Shown: positions 34,241 through 46,429 of the stretch, in pieces | Layout: every line of letters starts with the position of its first letter | Position numbering within the stretch: position 1 is the stretch's first letter | Source of the DNA: Otatea glauca | Taxonomy: Eukaryota; Streptophyta; Magnoliopsida; Poales; Poaceae | DNA length: 64,000 nt | Direction: 5' to 3' | Assembly (NCBI GenBank): GCA_036346275.1 | Contig: JAYEVK010000316.1 | Location: 1 to 64,000 of the forward strand | Position numbers and translations under genes: made by a program | The notes under the pieces: model-generated | What the model saw: the letters and a program-made list of their open reading frames with translations, nothing else | Databases searched by the model: none | What the model was told of the DNA's origin: nothing

Positions 34241-35429
34241 CGTTTCTTGTGCTTTGCCCCAAGCAAATGGCACTCCTTCTTAGTGAGCTCGTGCAATGGT
34301 GCGCGATGGTGCTGAAATCCTTCACAAAGCGACGATAGAATCCAAAGAAGTCCTAAGAAACTTCAGACTTGTGTGACCGTTGTTGGAACCGCCAGCTGTG
34401 TATTGCTTCAACCTTGGCTTGATCAACTTCAACTTCATGAGTAACAACATAGCCAAGAAAAGAGACTCGATCCGCGCAAAAGGTGCACTTCTCAAGGTTA
34501 CCAAACAAACGAGCATCACGTAAGGCATGAAAAACAGCACGCAAATGATCAAGATGTTGTTCTAGAGTTCGCTATAAATCGAATATCATCAAAGTACACC
34601 ACCACAAATTTTCCAATGAAATGGCGCAGAACCTCATTCATTAATCTCATAAAAGTGCTGGGTGCATTAGTGAGTCCAAAAGGCATTACTAACCACTCAT
34701 ACAATCCAAATTTTGTTTTAAAAGCTGTTTTCCATTCATCGCCCAATTTCATGCGAATCTGGTGGTATCCACGCAAGTCGATCTTAGAGAACACAAGAGA
34801 GCCACTCAATTCATCTAGCATATCATCTAACCTAGGAATAGGATGACGATATCTAATTGTAATGTTGTTAATCGCTTCTACAATCCACACACATGCGCCA
34901 TGATCCATCTTTCTTAGGAACTAAAAGTACTGGGACAGCACATGGACTAAGAGATTCGCGACATACCCTTTCTCAAGCAATTCTTGCACCTGCTGTTGTA
35001 TCTCCTTGGTTTCTTCCGGATTGGTTCAGATGGTGCACGGTTTGGTAAGGAGGCCCCGGAATGAGGTCAATTTGATGCTCAATTCCACGGATTGGTGGCA
35101 GTCCCAGTGGCACCTCCTTTGGAAAATGTCTATGTTTTCCCGCAAAAGATTAATGACAGCAGGAGGCAAAGAAGTGGATGTATCTTCAAATGAAAATAAA
35201 GCTTCTTTGCAAACCAAAGCATAGCAAACTTCAGAGCCATCATTCAACTCATTTAAATCAGATTTGGAAGCAAGTAAACAAGCACACTTCAGTTTAATCT
35301 CATCTTTTCTCACATGAACAGATTTAGACTTGCCTCTTTATGTTGTACAAATTCCTTTGCTACAATCTGATTTTCACTCTTCTCATGTTTTCGATTTTTT
35401 CTTTGTTGGCTCTAGCAACTTCATCCTCA
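34241..35429 (-). pseudogene. reverse transcriptase of element I, with upstream spacer
   Basis: The frame 34908-34549 gives INNITIRYRHPIPRLDDMLD, ELSGSLVFSKIDLRGYHQIR, KTKFGLYEWLVMPFGLTNAP and FVVVYFDDI. YFDD is coded at 34585-34596. One Ser of RSGYHQ is deleted. The thumb DRVSFLGYVVTHEVEVDQAK is at about 34410-34480. Upstream are the RT lead-in (NLLRENIDIFQ, about 35130) and a Lys-rich spacer (35026-35429). Confidence 0.82.
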
Positions 35430-35790
35430 AAATGGCTTCAGGAGACATAGGATGTAATACAATTTTTTCTCTTTATGCACAAAAGAGTACCGATTAGTTC
35501 TACCATGATGCAAGGTGTCTTTATCGATCGCCATGGTCTACCGAACAACATAGAACATGCTTGCATAGGCACAACATCGCAGTCAATATAGTCATGATAC
35601 GAACCAATGGCAAAGTGCACTCTTACCAATCGTGTTACCTTTATCTTACCGCTGTCGTTAAACCATTGGATGTGGTACTACTGTGGATGTGGGCTTGTTT
35701 TCACTCTAGCTTTTGAACCATCTCGTAACTTGCTAAGTTATTGCAACTACCCCATCAATGATGACGCGCATGAGCGCCCATGACCACACA
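35430..35790 (-). pseudogene. aspartic protease of element I
   Basis: The active-site phrase VIIDG is at about 35750-35768, where the following GSC is damaged. The C-terminal half is open at 35629-35438: MVRVHFAIGSYHDYIDCDVV, PMQACSMLFGRPWRS. The tyrosine- and histidine-rich YHIQW strand in between is shifted. It matches element D (60591-60914) most closely. Confidence 0.78.
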
Positions 35791-37213
35791 CTTGGTTTGA
35801 AACAAATTATGTCGCTGGTTCTGTTCACCTTCCCATTTGGGCACTCAACACGCCGCCAACAACAAGGCTCTCATAATGTTCTCGCATTTTCAGACCAATA
35901 TGTTCTTCTTCCTTCTCATGTCCACTTCGCATGGTCAATGGCAAGCATAGCATATGTCTCATCATCCAAATCACTAGCGTAAGAATACTCACCAAGATCC
36001 CGCACAATCAAGACACGCTTGTTTGGGCAATCTTTCCTCACATGCCCAAATCCCTTGCATTGTAGGCACTGAATATCCCTCGTTCTTCCCGTGGATGCAA
36101 CGGACGAAGCGCTCTTGGCGGGTGTTGGTGCTGACCCCTTTGTTGCTTCAGATGCCTGCGGCATTGGTTTTGTTGGAGGCGTGTGTGGCAGGCTGCTAGT
36201 GGTACCTTGTGAAGATGCACGGTTTGGGGCAGCTGCTGAAGTACGTGGATGCCATGATGTAGTCCGACCTGCATAAACATTAGTCCTTGCGCGACGCCCC
36301 TCAGACTTCCCTTTCACTTTACAAGCAAGATGGAATAAACGAGTGATAGAATTGTATTCCTTGTAAGCTAATATGTCCCGAATTTCACGGTCACCCTCCC
36401 ATAAATCTAGCCATAGCAGCTTCCTCTTCTTCCACTAACCCACAACGCAACATGCCTGTTTGTAGTTCCTGATAATATTCTTCTACAGATTTGCTACCTT
36501 GTCTCAATTGCTGCAGCTTATGTAATAAATCTCGCATGATACGAAGGAACAAATCTAGCTCGCATGATCCTTTTCAAAGCATCCCAAGTTTGTGGCACAT
36601 TGTTTGGGGTCTTATTACGATACTCGCGCCACCAAACGGAGGCAAAATCAAGAAACTCACTAGTTGCAGCCCTAACCTCTTGTGTTCAGGAAAATCATAG
36701 CAAGCAAATTTCGATCTACGCCTAGTTCCCAAGTGAGGTATGCATCGTGGTCATATTTCCCATCAAAAGGTGGCATGCTGAATTTGATTGATCCTAGGAG
36801 TCATCATGTTCACGCACTGTCGTCGTGGTGGTCGCAAACCCATACCATGGCGGTTATGTGTAGCTGTCGCTGTGGCCTATCATCCTCCTCTTCCTCAACT
36901 TCGTGTCCGCCTGATAGTCCTGCTCATTGTCTCCCGCAACGCTGCTCACATGTCCATCGGGCGCCCACGATCCTCTCCTCAAGTCGCCGCAAGAATGCCG
37001 CAAGGGAGGTGTTGATTGCGCCCACGTAAACTTCCAACGCGTGATTTTGGTGTTGGTGTCAATTTGAATCGCTCCAATTGACCAAGGCGGTCATTGGTAA
37101 CACGAACGTCCTCATCAAGCGCATCGGTGTGAAGCCTCATTTGGCGCCAAGTGTCAGACGATCCCCGTGTGCGAGGTGAATGTTGTCCCCTTTATCGGCT
37201 CCGATCCTGCCAT
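35791..37213 (-). pseudogene. gag of element I
   Basis: ATG at 37213 (minus; CTAACCATGGCAGGATCGG). The coiled N-terminal part and the acidic region are scrambled (36780-37150). The capsid-like region is at 36330-36760. The frame 36317-35916 has the basic linker and the zinc knuckle CLQCKGFGHVRKDC (about 36020-36065), then VLIVRDLGEYSYASDLDDET. Frame changes are frequent. Confidence 0.8.
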
Positions 37214-38331
37214 GGTTAGAGAAAACAAAGAAAAAAAAGGCTAACACCAAGTAACAAGATTATCCCTATCTACAAGTGGTGTGCTAGTGTCAAATCGCTC
37301 ACTCTCAACCTGTTCAAACAAGTTCTTACCTGTTCTTACCAAGCTTTAGCAAGGAGGTGTTGGCAACCAAAGAAGACAAACAACTTCAGAGAGTAGGAGA
37401 CAATCTGTGGAGCTATAGGTGGCTGAAATAGCACAAGGAGTAACCTTCACCACGTTAGTCACAGCAAGCTAAATAAACGTTCTACGACGGTACCGTGCTG
37501 GTCCTAGTCCCGAACCGTACTAGAGACGCGAGCCAAGACACAAACGCTGCCACCAAACGCCTAAAACAACAAGTTTTTTTTTTTTTTTTTTGGGAGGGTC
37601 ACAAAACTCTCTTAGATGAACTCAGAGACCCTAAAAACAAAATTTGCACAAAGGACTTTTGGCAAAACCAGGGGTATAAAGGTAATTAAAAGATACTCTC
37701 TCTCTCTCTCTCTCTGAACTTTGATTTGCAATTGATCTAGTGCGGCTTTTGAAATCTGCACTTGCCTTTTTCTTCTCTGATTTGGTGCGGCTTTTCTATC
37801 TGCACTTGCCTTTTCTTCTCTCGATTTGGTGCGGCTTTTCTATATGCACTTGCCTTTTTTTAACTCCTTGATTTGGTGCGGCTCTTGTATTCGCACGCCT
37901 CTTTTTTTTTATATATATATATTTGGAAACTGATATTTATTTTGGTAAACACAGAGAATCAAGCGGATTAGTAAACAAAGCAAGGAAATCGGCAACCCAA
38001 TTTGATCTCCCACACTAGACAGAAACAAACTCAACTCCGACTGATCTTCTAACAGAATACGACTCAAATTTATGAACGAATCGTGACAAAAACATGACCT
38101 GAACTCAAACTCTAAAGGATGAAACTAAAGACCAAGAACTTGACTCGTCAAGCAAACAGTAAATTCAACAAGCCGAGAACTAAAGTAGCAAAAGCAAGGG
38201 CACAAACTGTTTTGGACAAGGGAGATCTAATCGCCTATTTGTTTTTTTTTTATGGTTTTCTGGACTGTAGGTAAAATAATGGATGGGGAAAAAAAATCTC
38301 TCACCGATCAACCTTGAGCTCTGATACCACG
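37214..38331 (-). mobile_element. element I leader with PBS
   Basis: Untranslated leader. The PBS at 38318-38329 is a perfect minus-strand TGGTATCAGAGC, two bases from the LTR. It includes a T homopolymer of about 19 at 37573-37591, a CT microsatellite at 37696-37717, three imperfect repeats of GATTTGGTGCGGCTTTTCTATNTGCACTTG type (37730-37890), and a TA run near 37910-37921. No gene is seen. Confidence 0.82.
37696..37717. repeat. (CT)11 microsatellite in element I leader
   Basis: Uninterrupted CT dinucleotides. On the element's own strand this is (AG)n, like the AG tract in the family A leaders. Confidence 0.9.
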
Positions 38332-39249
38332 TGATAGGAGGATAGGTCCCGACCTTTCGATGAGAGAGGGATAGATTCGATTGGGTGGAAGAAGACGTTG
38401 GCGATCCGACTACACCGTCCCCAGACGATGCGCCTTAGCAATCGTTACACCGACTTCGGTTGTTATTGATCTTTGCGGTGCACGATCAACTCGACCACGA
38501 AGGCCTTTGTCCCTGCAAGCAATCAAGAACACGCAAGAACAAGATGAACAAGCACTGAAATTATAATTGAAACCACGAGTTCATTCGTAATCACAAAAGA
38601 GGGTTTCGATGACAAGTAATTCGGCGGTTTAGCCAACACGCGCGATTACAAGAAGTAGCAACTGCTATCTTTGATCTAAAAAACCCACCATCTAATGGCA
38701 GCGGCTGGCTGTTTTTATTGTGGAGAGGCGCCTAGGAACCCTAGGATGCAGCCTTAAGTGGGCTTTCCTTGTTACAAGGCCAAAGGCCCACTTTTGACTT
38801 GGACTGAAAAAGTGACGCTGCTTGATTGAACGATTCCCGTCAACTCAGAAGGAGTTTGATGTGATTCCAGATCCGTTGGAAAGTAGACTTGATAAGCTTT
38901 CAGTGAAGTACAAGAACGCCCAAAACGGAGTCCGGATGTAGCCGTGGCGGCCGAAACAAGTCAGCCCTGTCCTGAGTCGAATCTGAACCGAACTCGCACT
39001 CTTCTATCCTTCATCTTGGTTGGTTCCTCACCCAAGTTCCTGAGGCAAAGGACATCATCACAAGAATTAAATAGCATTCCATCCATTAAAATATTCGTAT
39101 GAAGCCCGAGGAACGAATTCACCTGGTAATTGAGTTGACGTGCGCGAGCTCGAGTAATCGGTCCATGTATTACAGCAACGGGGACCGATTGATGCGTAGG
39201 TGATGGATTTGCAGGTGTGGCTATATCCATAGAAGTGATGTCCTCATCA
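38332..39249 (-). mobile_element. element I 5' LTR
   Basis: 918 bp, TGATGAGGACATCACTTC (39249) to CCTCCTATCA (38332) on the minus strand. It differs from 31644-32560 by a handful of substitutions and small indels. The outside bases TCGTG lead into a plus-strand integrase fragment. Confidence 0.9.
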
Positions 39250-39580
39250 TCGTGTCACCCCAAACTGATGGTCAAACTAAAGTTGTCAATAGGACATTGT
39301 CTACCATGCTTAGGGTTGTCTTAAAACAAAACATTAAGATGTGGGAAGAATGCTTGCCTCATATTGAGTTTTATGATAATCGTTCAGCTACATTCTACTA
39401 CTAAGTTGTGCCCTTTTGAGATTGTGTATGGCTTTGTTCCTCGTGATCCCATTGATTTATTGCCTATTCCACCTTCGGAGAAGTTGAATTTTCATGCTAC
39501 ACAGCGTGCTGAACTGATGTTAAAAATGCATGAACAACTAAAGCAAACATTGAGGCCCTAGTGGAAGGGTGCTTGAATTT
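39250..39580 (+). pseudogene. integrase fragment (C-terminal core), C+ remnant or another copy
   Basis: The plus strand starts at TCACCCCAAACTGATGGTC (CHPQTDGQT-like) and reads TKVVNRTLSTMLRVVLKQNI, KMWEECLPHIEF and then FEIVYGFVPRDPIDLLPIPP, SEKLNFHATQRAELMLKMHE (39364-39561). The Glu of D,D,E is changed to Lys (TEVVN to TKVVN). The end at 39558-39580 is chimeric: a short copy of TTGAATTTTCATGCTAC repeats bases from 39484-39500, just before LTR B begins. Between C+ gag (31643) and this piece a complete element would have protease, RT and RNase H, which are missing. Confidence 0.75.
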
Positions 39581-39954
39581 TCATGCTACCTAATAGAGGG
39601 TGCTTGTTTGTTATTCGTTATGAAGATTGCACAGAAATCAGTATTGGAGTCAAATTGCGCGAATGTATTATGGTCCACCCTAGTGGAAGGCGAGGGAGGA
39701 CGGGAGCTAAATGAAAAATACTATTCACATGCACTGTTCATATAACCCTCCATCTCCTTCCTTATATGCCATCAAAGAAGAAAGGAAAGAAACAAGAAAG
39801 AAGAAAGGAGAAGAAAGAAAGGAAGGAGAAAATTCAGCCAACTTCAAATAAAGGAAGAGATCACCATGACATGGAAAGAAGAGATTGTTTCCAACTAGAT
39901 GAGCACTCCATATGGTATTCTTTTGTTTGAGTACTGTAGCATGTGTACTGTACA
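39581..39954 (+). mobile_element. element B 5' LTR, left part (5' truncated)
   Basis: From GCTTGTTTGTTATTCG onward it matches the B 3' LTR at 56620-56767, including GAAGATTGCAC, GTATTATGG, CCCTAGTGGAAGGCGAGGG and AAAATACTATTCAC. The first part of the LTR is lost. It is interrupted at 39954 by element H and continues at 53822. Confidence 0.8.
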
Positions 39955-40896
39955 TGATGAGGACATCAATACCAACGATACATCTATGCCTACACAAGAT
40001 ACATCCACGCCTACACAAGTACCACTTGCTACTCTGGTCCTATTACTCGTGCCCGTGCTCGTCAACTTAATCATCAGGTGAGTTCACTCTTGAGTTCATG
40101 TCCATCATGTTTAGACCGTGGAGACGTGTGCACTCTTGTTTTGCTTAGGAGCCAAGGAGAGGACCGAAGGGAAACGGATTCGCGCAGGCTGGATTCGGAC
40201 TGCAGCACAGCACCAACTTGTGACGGACGCCACAGTCGCATATGGACTCGGATTGGGGCATTCAAGTACTTCGAGGATTTCAAATGAAGTCTATTTTCAT
40301 ATGGATCCAGACTCATGTCCATATCTATTCTGAGGCGACCGCAATCGTCAAATTACTACCGAGAGGTTTTTCTGGTCCGGGGTGTGCGCCACCATATTTT
40401 GGCCCAATGGGCCGTGTATCAAGTTGGGTCCATTAGGGACGCGTCCTAGGGTTGGAGCTCGACCCCAGCACCCTTGTGGTCGACCCTTCCACATTCATAT
40501 ACCCCTTAGCCGCCACCAGAACACTTGGGTTTTGTTTAGATCAAGTTTAGCTCGCTACTTGCTTGTAAGCAGCGTCTTTGGATTAGCCGCCTGCCTTCTT
40601 GTCTTCGAACCCCACCTTATTGGAGATTGAGTTTGAAACCTTCAATTACATCTAGTAATTCAGTATTTGTTCTACTTGTTCTTGCTAGTTCCTCGATTGC
40701 TTGCGGTGGCGAGTGCCCTAGTGGGCGGGTGCCACGCTCCACAAGATCGCGCCACCATAGGAGGTGTTGTATCGGTTGCTAAGGCGCAGCGCCTTGGAAG
40801 GTCAGATTCGGGCCGTGAACGCCGCTCCTCTACCAATCGAGTTATCCCACGCCCTCTCATCGAAAGATCGGGAATTCACCCAACGGGTTCACATCA
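39955..40896 (+). mobile_element. element H 5' LTR
   Basis: 942 bp, TGATGAGGACATCAATACC to GGTTCACATCA. TATA-like TCATATACCCC is at 40496-40506. The 3' partner (52877-53816, 940 bp) differs by few substitutions and short indels. Confidence 0.93.
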
Positions 40897-40897
40897 G

Positions 40898-40911
40898 TTG
40901 GTAATCAGAGC
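40898..40911 (+). promoter_or_regulatory. primer binding site of element H (mutated)
   Basis: TTGGTAATCAGAGC starts one base after the LTR. It has one extra A compared with TGGTATCAGAGC, so pairing with initiator tRNA-Met would be bulged. Confidence 0.8.
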
Positions 40912-41949
40912 AAGGTTTATCGGTGAGAGATTTCCAATCATTCGCTGTTTTTATTTTTACCTATAGTCCAGAAAAGCCAAAAAAAACAAATAGTAGATTA
41001 GTTCTCTCCCGCAATCCTACAAACCTTTTTGAGCCTTTACTAGTATGCTTAGTTAGGGCTTGTTGAGTTTTCGGTTGCATCGGTTGTGTCGAATTGTGGT
41101 CGTAGTCCTAGTTTATTAGAGTTTGAGTTCTTGTCACGCTCTAATCACAGCCGTGCACTACCATATAAACTTTCTGTTGGCCGAATCTGAGTACATCTTG
41201 GTGTTAAAGTCCGACTAGGAACCCATGCTCGTGGTGCTGAAGCTTGAATTGGAATCAGTTTTTGAGTCCGAATTGAATCTGGTGGCTGGTGTATAGCCAA
41301 GTTGTAATCGGTTAACATCTCAAGTCCGAATTGCTTTCGTGGCCGTGCCTGCTATTGCCCTGTTTTATATATCAAGTATTCAAGCAGCAGTACGTCATAT
41401 CCATATCTTCTTGTTAACGGAATACCCCTGTAATTTTGGGAAAAAAAAGCGTGTGTGGTGATTGGCTCATTTGAACTCTCTTTATTCATATATTCAGTTG
41501 AGGATCCCCTGAAAAAAAAGGAAGAAGAAGAAAAGGAAAGGGGTTGTTCGTTTGTGCTTCTCTCTTGTTTCCGGTGGGGTGTTGTGACTTCCTTTGTGTC
41601 CAGGCTCGCGTCTCAAGCACGGTCTAGGCTAGGACCAGCACAGTACCACCGTTGAATGATTATTCAGCTTGCTTTTGTAACTAACGTGGTGCTAGTGTAT
41701 TCCTTGCTTCACCACCTCTGACTCTACATAGTCGACTCATGACTTGATAGGTCTTGTTGCTGCGGCACCGATACACTTCATTCCACGGTTGCAGACTTGT
41801 TGGTTGCCGCCCCTCCTATTGAGCAAGGTAAGAATTGGTAAGAGCTTGTGTGAAAGTTGAGAGTGAGCGCCTTTGCGTAGCTACATCCTAATAGCTGTAG
41901 GGTTTTTATTCTTTCACTTGTTTTTCTTGTTGCCTCTGTTCGACTAACC
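40912..41949 (+). mobile_element. element H leader
   Basis: Untranslated, AT-rich, no family motif in any frame. It ends with CGACTAACC just before the gag ATG. The end (GTAAGAATTGGTAAGAGCTTG, 41827-41847) is shared with the D, E and F leaders. Confidence 0.8.
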
Positions 41950-43241
41950 ATGGCAGGATCAGATGATGATGATGCTTCTCAGAATATGCCACGTTCTCCT
42001 CGTACCAAGGGCATCATACAACACTTTGAAAAGCTGGTGAAGACGCACACGGAAGGTCTTGATAATGACTTGCAGGTGACGAATGAAAAGATGGGGCAAT
42101 TGAGGCCACATGATCGACACCAACACCAAGCTTACAGGGGTGGAGGTGTCGGTTGCTCGTATTGACAAGAGTCTTGCTGCACTCCTGAGGCGATTTGACA
42201 AGATACATGCTAATACCACTGGTGGGCGTGATGAGAGTGTCGAAGATAATTGGGATGAGTATGTTGCTGATACTGAACAAGATGACCAAGAAGCTCCTAA
42301 TCGCCGGCGGCTACGTACTAACCGTAGAGGTATGGGTGGTTTTCGCCGGCGTGAGGTACATGGTAATGATGATGCTTTTAGTAAGATTAAATTTAAGATA
42401 CCTCCTTTTGATGGTAAATATGATCCTGATGCTTACATTACTTGGGAGATTGCTATTGATCAAAAGTTTGCATGTCATGAATTTCCTGAGAATACACGTG
42501 TTAGGGCGCTACTAGTGAGTTTACTGAATTCGCTTCTGTTTGGTGGAAAGAACATGGTAAGAAGAATCCTAATAACATGTCACAAACTTGGGATGCTTTG
42601 AAACGGGTCATGCGAGCTAGATTTGTTCCTTCTTATTATGCACGTGATCTGTTAAACAAGTTGCAACAGTTGAGACAGGGTGCTAAAAGTGTAGAAGAAT
42701 ATTATCAGGAGTTACAAATGGGTATTCTGCGTTGTAACTTAGAGGAGGGAGAGGAACCTGCTATGGCTAGATTTTTGGGCAGGTTAAATAGAGAAATTCA
42801 GGACATCCTTGCTTATAAAGATTATGGTAACGTAACCTGTTTGTTTCATCTTGCTTGTAAAGCTGAAAGGGAAGTGCAGGGACGACGTGCTAGTGCAAGG
42901 TCTAACGTTTCGCAGAAAATCAACACCATGGCAGCAAGCAGACGACTACTTCCATGACCGGCGTGCACCTCCACCAACTCCTCGCCGAAGTCGACCAAAG
43001 ACCACCGCTTTCTCCAATGACAAACCACGTGCTTCCCAACAAATTCAGCAACCAAATCTGCCCGTAAACCAGCCGGTAGTGCCTCTTGGTTGCCTCCACG
43101 GGTAGAACAAGAGATGTTTAGTGTCATCGATGCAAGGGCTATGGACACGCAGCGTGGACTGTCCTAGCAAGCGTGTTTTGGTGGTCAAAGACGATGGTGG
43201 GTACTCCTCCGCTAGTGATTTGGTGAAGCTACACTTGCTTT
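41950..43241 (+). pseudogene. gag of element H, first part
   Basis: ATG at 41950 (CTAACCATGGCAGGATCAG). The reading begins MAGSDDDDASQNMPRSPRTK and GIIQHFEKLVKTHTEGLDND. A frame change near 42100 leads to 42110-42500 (LTGVEVSVARIDKSLAALLR, IKFKIPPFDGKYDPDAYITW, DQKFACHEFPENTRVRA). A one-base loss near 42510 leads to 42577-42900 (TWDALKRVMRARFVPSYYAR, VEEYYQELQMGILRCN, ARFLGRLNREIQDILAYKDY). Another change precedes the zinc knuckle CHRCKGYGH at 43122-43148. Gag resumes after the CACTA element at 49513. Confidence 0.88.
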
Positions 43242-43261
43242 CACTACAAGAATCGGGAAAA

Positions 43262-43622
43262 ATTGTGGGCCAAAACCCATGAATTTAAGCTAAAACCCAC
43301 GAATTTAACTTAAATTCGTGAGCAAACCGTCGAATTTAGTTCACGAATTTAACTCGACAAAATTAAATAATTAAATTCGTGGGTTTGTACTAAGCCCACA
43401 AATTTAATTGGTTTTCTGAGTTAAATTCGTGGGTTTAAAAAACCCACGAATTTAATCGCTAAATTAAATGTAGGCTAAAAACGACGAATTTATCATTAAA
43501 TTCGTTGGTTTAAAAACCCACAATTTAATCGATTAAATTCGTGGGCTAAAAACCCACTAATTTATAGCCCACGATTTAATCGATAAATTCGTGGGTTTTT
43601 AACCCACGAATTTAACTCGCTA
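43262..43622. repeat. CACTA left subterminal repeats
   Basis: Many short direct and inverted copies of AAATTCGTGGGTTT and its complement AAACCCACGAATTT. Such motif clusters near the ends are typical of CACTA elements, where they bind the element's small DNA-binding protein. The right end has the same motif. Confidence 0.85.
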
Positions 43623-43636
43623 TTTTTACAAAAAAA

Positions 43637-43757
43637 ATGTATATATATCCAAATGATTTATATATATATATATATGTATCGCACTCAATACATATATGTA
43701 TATATATCCAAATGTATGTATTTTTATATATATATGTATCGCACTCAATACATATAA
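43637..43757. repeat. TA-rich tandem duplication
   Basis: Two copies of a unit of about 60 bp containing TATATATCCAAATG and TATGTATCGCACTCAATACA, with TA runs that vary in length. No coding. Confidence 0.8.
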
Positions 43758-43872
43758 CAACTAAAGAAGAAAAGAAAAGGCAAAAAGAAAATTGAAACTA
43801 AAAATTGCTAAGTTTAAGAATAAATAAGATCATCTATTTTGTTCAAATCGATCGTAAATCAGAACACAAAAG

Positions 43873-44154
43873 ACAAACTCCACAATGAAGTTGAAGCGAA
43901 CGAATAATTAACAAACGAGACACCAAACCTATTACCAAGACTAAAATATCGAAACCAACCTTTTAACTCTTCAAAACCGCTTAAAACTAAGTCTCCAAAT
44001 GTACAAAATTTCGCATGACCTCTCTTGTAAATAGGACATCCACTCAGCAGACAAAAAACATTTGCGATTATAATATATATATCAATCTCTCAAACCGTAT
44101 GAGACATTCTAGCGATCCTTAGATAATCCAATCACACATCCAACGGCAATTTGT
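43873..44154. repeat. CACTA internal direct repeat, copy 1
   Basis: About 282 bp from CAAACTCCACAA to CAATTTGTA, matching 45431-45712 with scattered substitutions and short indels. It contains CAGCAGACAAA, ATTATAATATATATA and CAATCACACATCCAA. It is in untranslated sequence inside the transposon. The interval 44155-45430 between the copies holds no gene I can recognise. Confidence 0.85.
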
Positions 44155-45430
44155 AAACTACGCAATGATGTACAACACATTACAACCACAATAGATACAA
44201 TCCATATCCATTAAAATAAGTCCATCACAATAAGTCGATCACAACGTATCCATCACAACAAGTTATAAAATACAACAGCTTATACACCAATCGAGCTCAC
44301 AATGGAATTCATGCCTCGGGGTTGTTGGAGTTGTGGCGCTACCACCACCGTCTTGCATTTGTTGAAGATGTCTTCTATGATGTCGTTGTTAGAACGTGCT
44401 GGAGGGCATGACCTAGAAACCTGCAAGTTCAAGATTAACTTAGGTTGTGCTACAAGTAACATTATGCTGATTCACATGAATGTCAATATGAGAATATCAA
44501 TAGTACTATTCAACCAAGACACAATATGAGAATATCAATATGAAAGGTCAAGCTAAACAAGAATAGGTATTATATATAAGAACTACACGTACGAGCTAGT
44601 CAAGATATGCTGCAATAATCATATGAACATCAATCTCATATTCAATGAAGTATCAAAGTAATACTCTCTAGTATTAACATAAGGCCAAGATTACAAGTAC
44701 AATTATTTAATTCAACTTCCAAAGACCCCAATTGCATCACTGAGTATTCAAAAGATAACAAACAGTGAAAATAGTTCAAAGAAGCAATAAGAGTTTTGGT
44801 AGTCATTTCAAAAGTTCAATATACAAAGTACAAATATAAAGCATTCTACAAGGATAAACAATCAGATTGTACATGGACAAACAACATTCTACAAAGATGC
44901 CATATGAAGCATTTAAAACATAAGTTCACAAATGAACAAGTTGTCTTAAGATAACTTTTCAATTCCAAGAAGTCAGCACAATATAAGGTTCCAAATCAAA
45001 AAGTTATTGACAGAAAGAAAAAATCAAATAGCACGTAATGGGTTCATAATTTGGTAAACCATCACTTATCTACAGGAGCACAGTAATGAACTTTCATAAG
45101 CACACAAGTTAACCTTTCCAAGTATGAACATTAAGATGATTTGTGCAAGGTTTAAGAAAGAGTTGCCTAAATATCCTAAAATCGACTCAGTTGTGCATTT
45201 CAACAAAAATTGTCACTTTTGCAACAGATTACTAAGATTGATATATACTAAAAGAATGAACTAGATTTCCTACGGAAGTATATGTCCAACCGTTGCACAC
45301 GTAATCTCATATTCAATGAAGCATATGTAATCTCATATGCAAAGAATGAACTAAAGTTCCTACGGAAGCATATGTTTCTAAATTTGAGCAAGAGAAAGGA
45401 AGGGATGGGGCAGGTAGCTCACCAAGTAAT

Positions 45431-45712
45431 CAAACTCCACAACAAAGTTCAAGCTAACGAAGAATTAACAAATGAGACACCAAACCAACTACCTCTACTA
45501 AAAGACTGAAACCAACCTTTCAACTCTTTTAAACCAGCTTAAAACTAAATAGGACAAAATTTCGACATGACCTCTCTAGTAAATAGGACATCCACTCAGC
45601 AGACAAAGAAACATTTGCAGTTATAATATATATACCAATCTCCCAAACCAGAAGGAGACATTCTAGCAGATCCTTAGATAATCAATCACACATCCAAAAC
45701 GACAATTTGTAC
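45431..45712. repeat. CACTA internal direct repeat, copy 2
   Basis: Partner of 43873-44154, in the same orientation, offset by 1558 bp. The pair suggests an internal duplication within the transposon. Confidence 0.85.
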
Positions 45713-45779
45713 AAGAATTGACAAACTTAGCTCGTGTCGCAAACTTATAATATTTTCGACATCTATACATGTGGTGTCG

Positions 45780-46260
45780 TCTGAGGTGGCTGCAGGGCCC
45801 ACGGGTTGAAGTACATAGGCATTCCTTGGCTTGGCATAGGTAGTGGGTACATGTAGAACGGGTTTGGAGGCTGGGAGCCCTGTAAGGCATAGACAGGTAC
45901 ATCATGCCACATATAAATCATTCATTCAAATTTTAAATAACGAATTGAACCGATCCGTTTTACCTGTGGTGCCTCTCCGTAGAAGGTGGTGCATCCGTGG
46001 ATTGAACATGTAGAAAGGAGGAGGAGGTGGGAGCTCTGTGGATCATAGTTTGTGATATGAAGTACACATAATAGAGTTTTTGAAAATAAAGAATGCATGA
46101 GAATATCATATAACCCGAGGTGCATCTCCTAGGGGTGGTGCCCTGATCCCAAAGAGGGTTTATGAAGGACGCCGGGAGGCCGAGCACCGTGATGCTTCTC
46201 CTTGTGGTGGTGGCTGCATGTGCGGAGAAAACATGTAGAAGGGAGGTGGTGGGAGCCCTA
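45780..46260 (-). pseudogene. repeated Pro-rich exon-like segments of the CACTA gene
   Basis: On the minus strand three related segments encode a Pro-rich phrase followed by PFYMF or NPFYM-like residues, at about 45840-45870, 46005-46045 and 46215-46255. Each is bounded by AT-rich stretches with plausible splice-type ends. They lie downstream of the Transposase_24-like part on the same strand and may be its 3' exons. This is inferred from repeated coding flavour only. Confidence 0.4.
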
Positions 46261-46429
46261 TGATATAATAGTCCAGTTTGTGAATTCGTGATTTTACGAG
46301 CTAAGTGAATTAAAGAGTAATGAACTCAAGTATCTTTACTCATGAACAGAGGGCTAAACACCGCACGTTAGGTCCAAGAGATTGTGACATGCTTGCTGCA
46401 TATAGATTGTTTGTTAGGTTTCAATCACA

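Larger units (their letters stand above)
31644..39249 (-). mobile_element. element I, complete CRM-type retrotransposon (minus), no matching TSD
   Basis: 7606 bp. Minus order: 5' LTR 38332-39249, PBS 38318-38329, leader, gag from 37213, protease, RT, RNase H, integrase, PPT 32561-32570, 3' LTR 31644-32560. The two LTRs (917 and 918 bp) are nearly identical. The bases outside are CCCCG on the left and TCGTG on the right, so there is no TSD. The left flank is gag of C+ and the right flank is a plus-strand integrase fragment. The locus was rearranged during or after insertion. Confidence 0.9.

Noticed and set aside
43262..43622. Short regularly repeated motif suggesting a CRISPR-like or origin-like array.
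   Set aside because: Motifs are in both orientations, irregularly spaced, and mirrored at the other end of a CACTA element, where subterminal repeats are expected.
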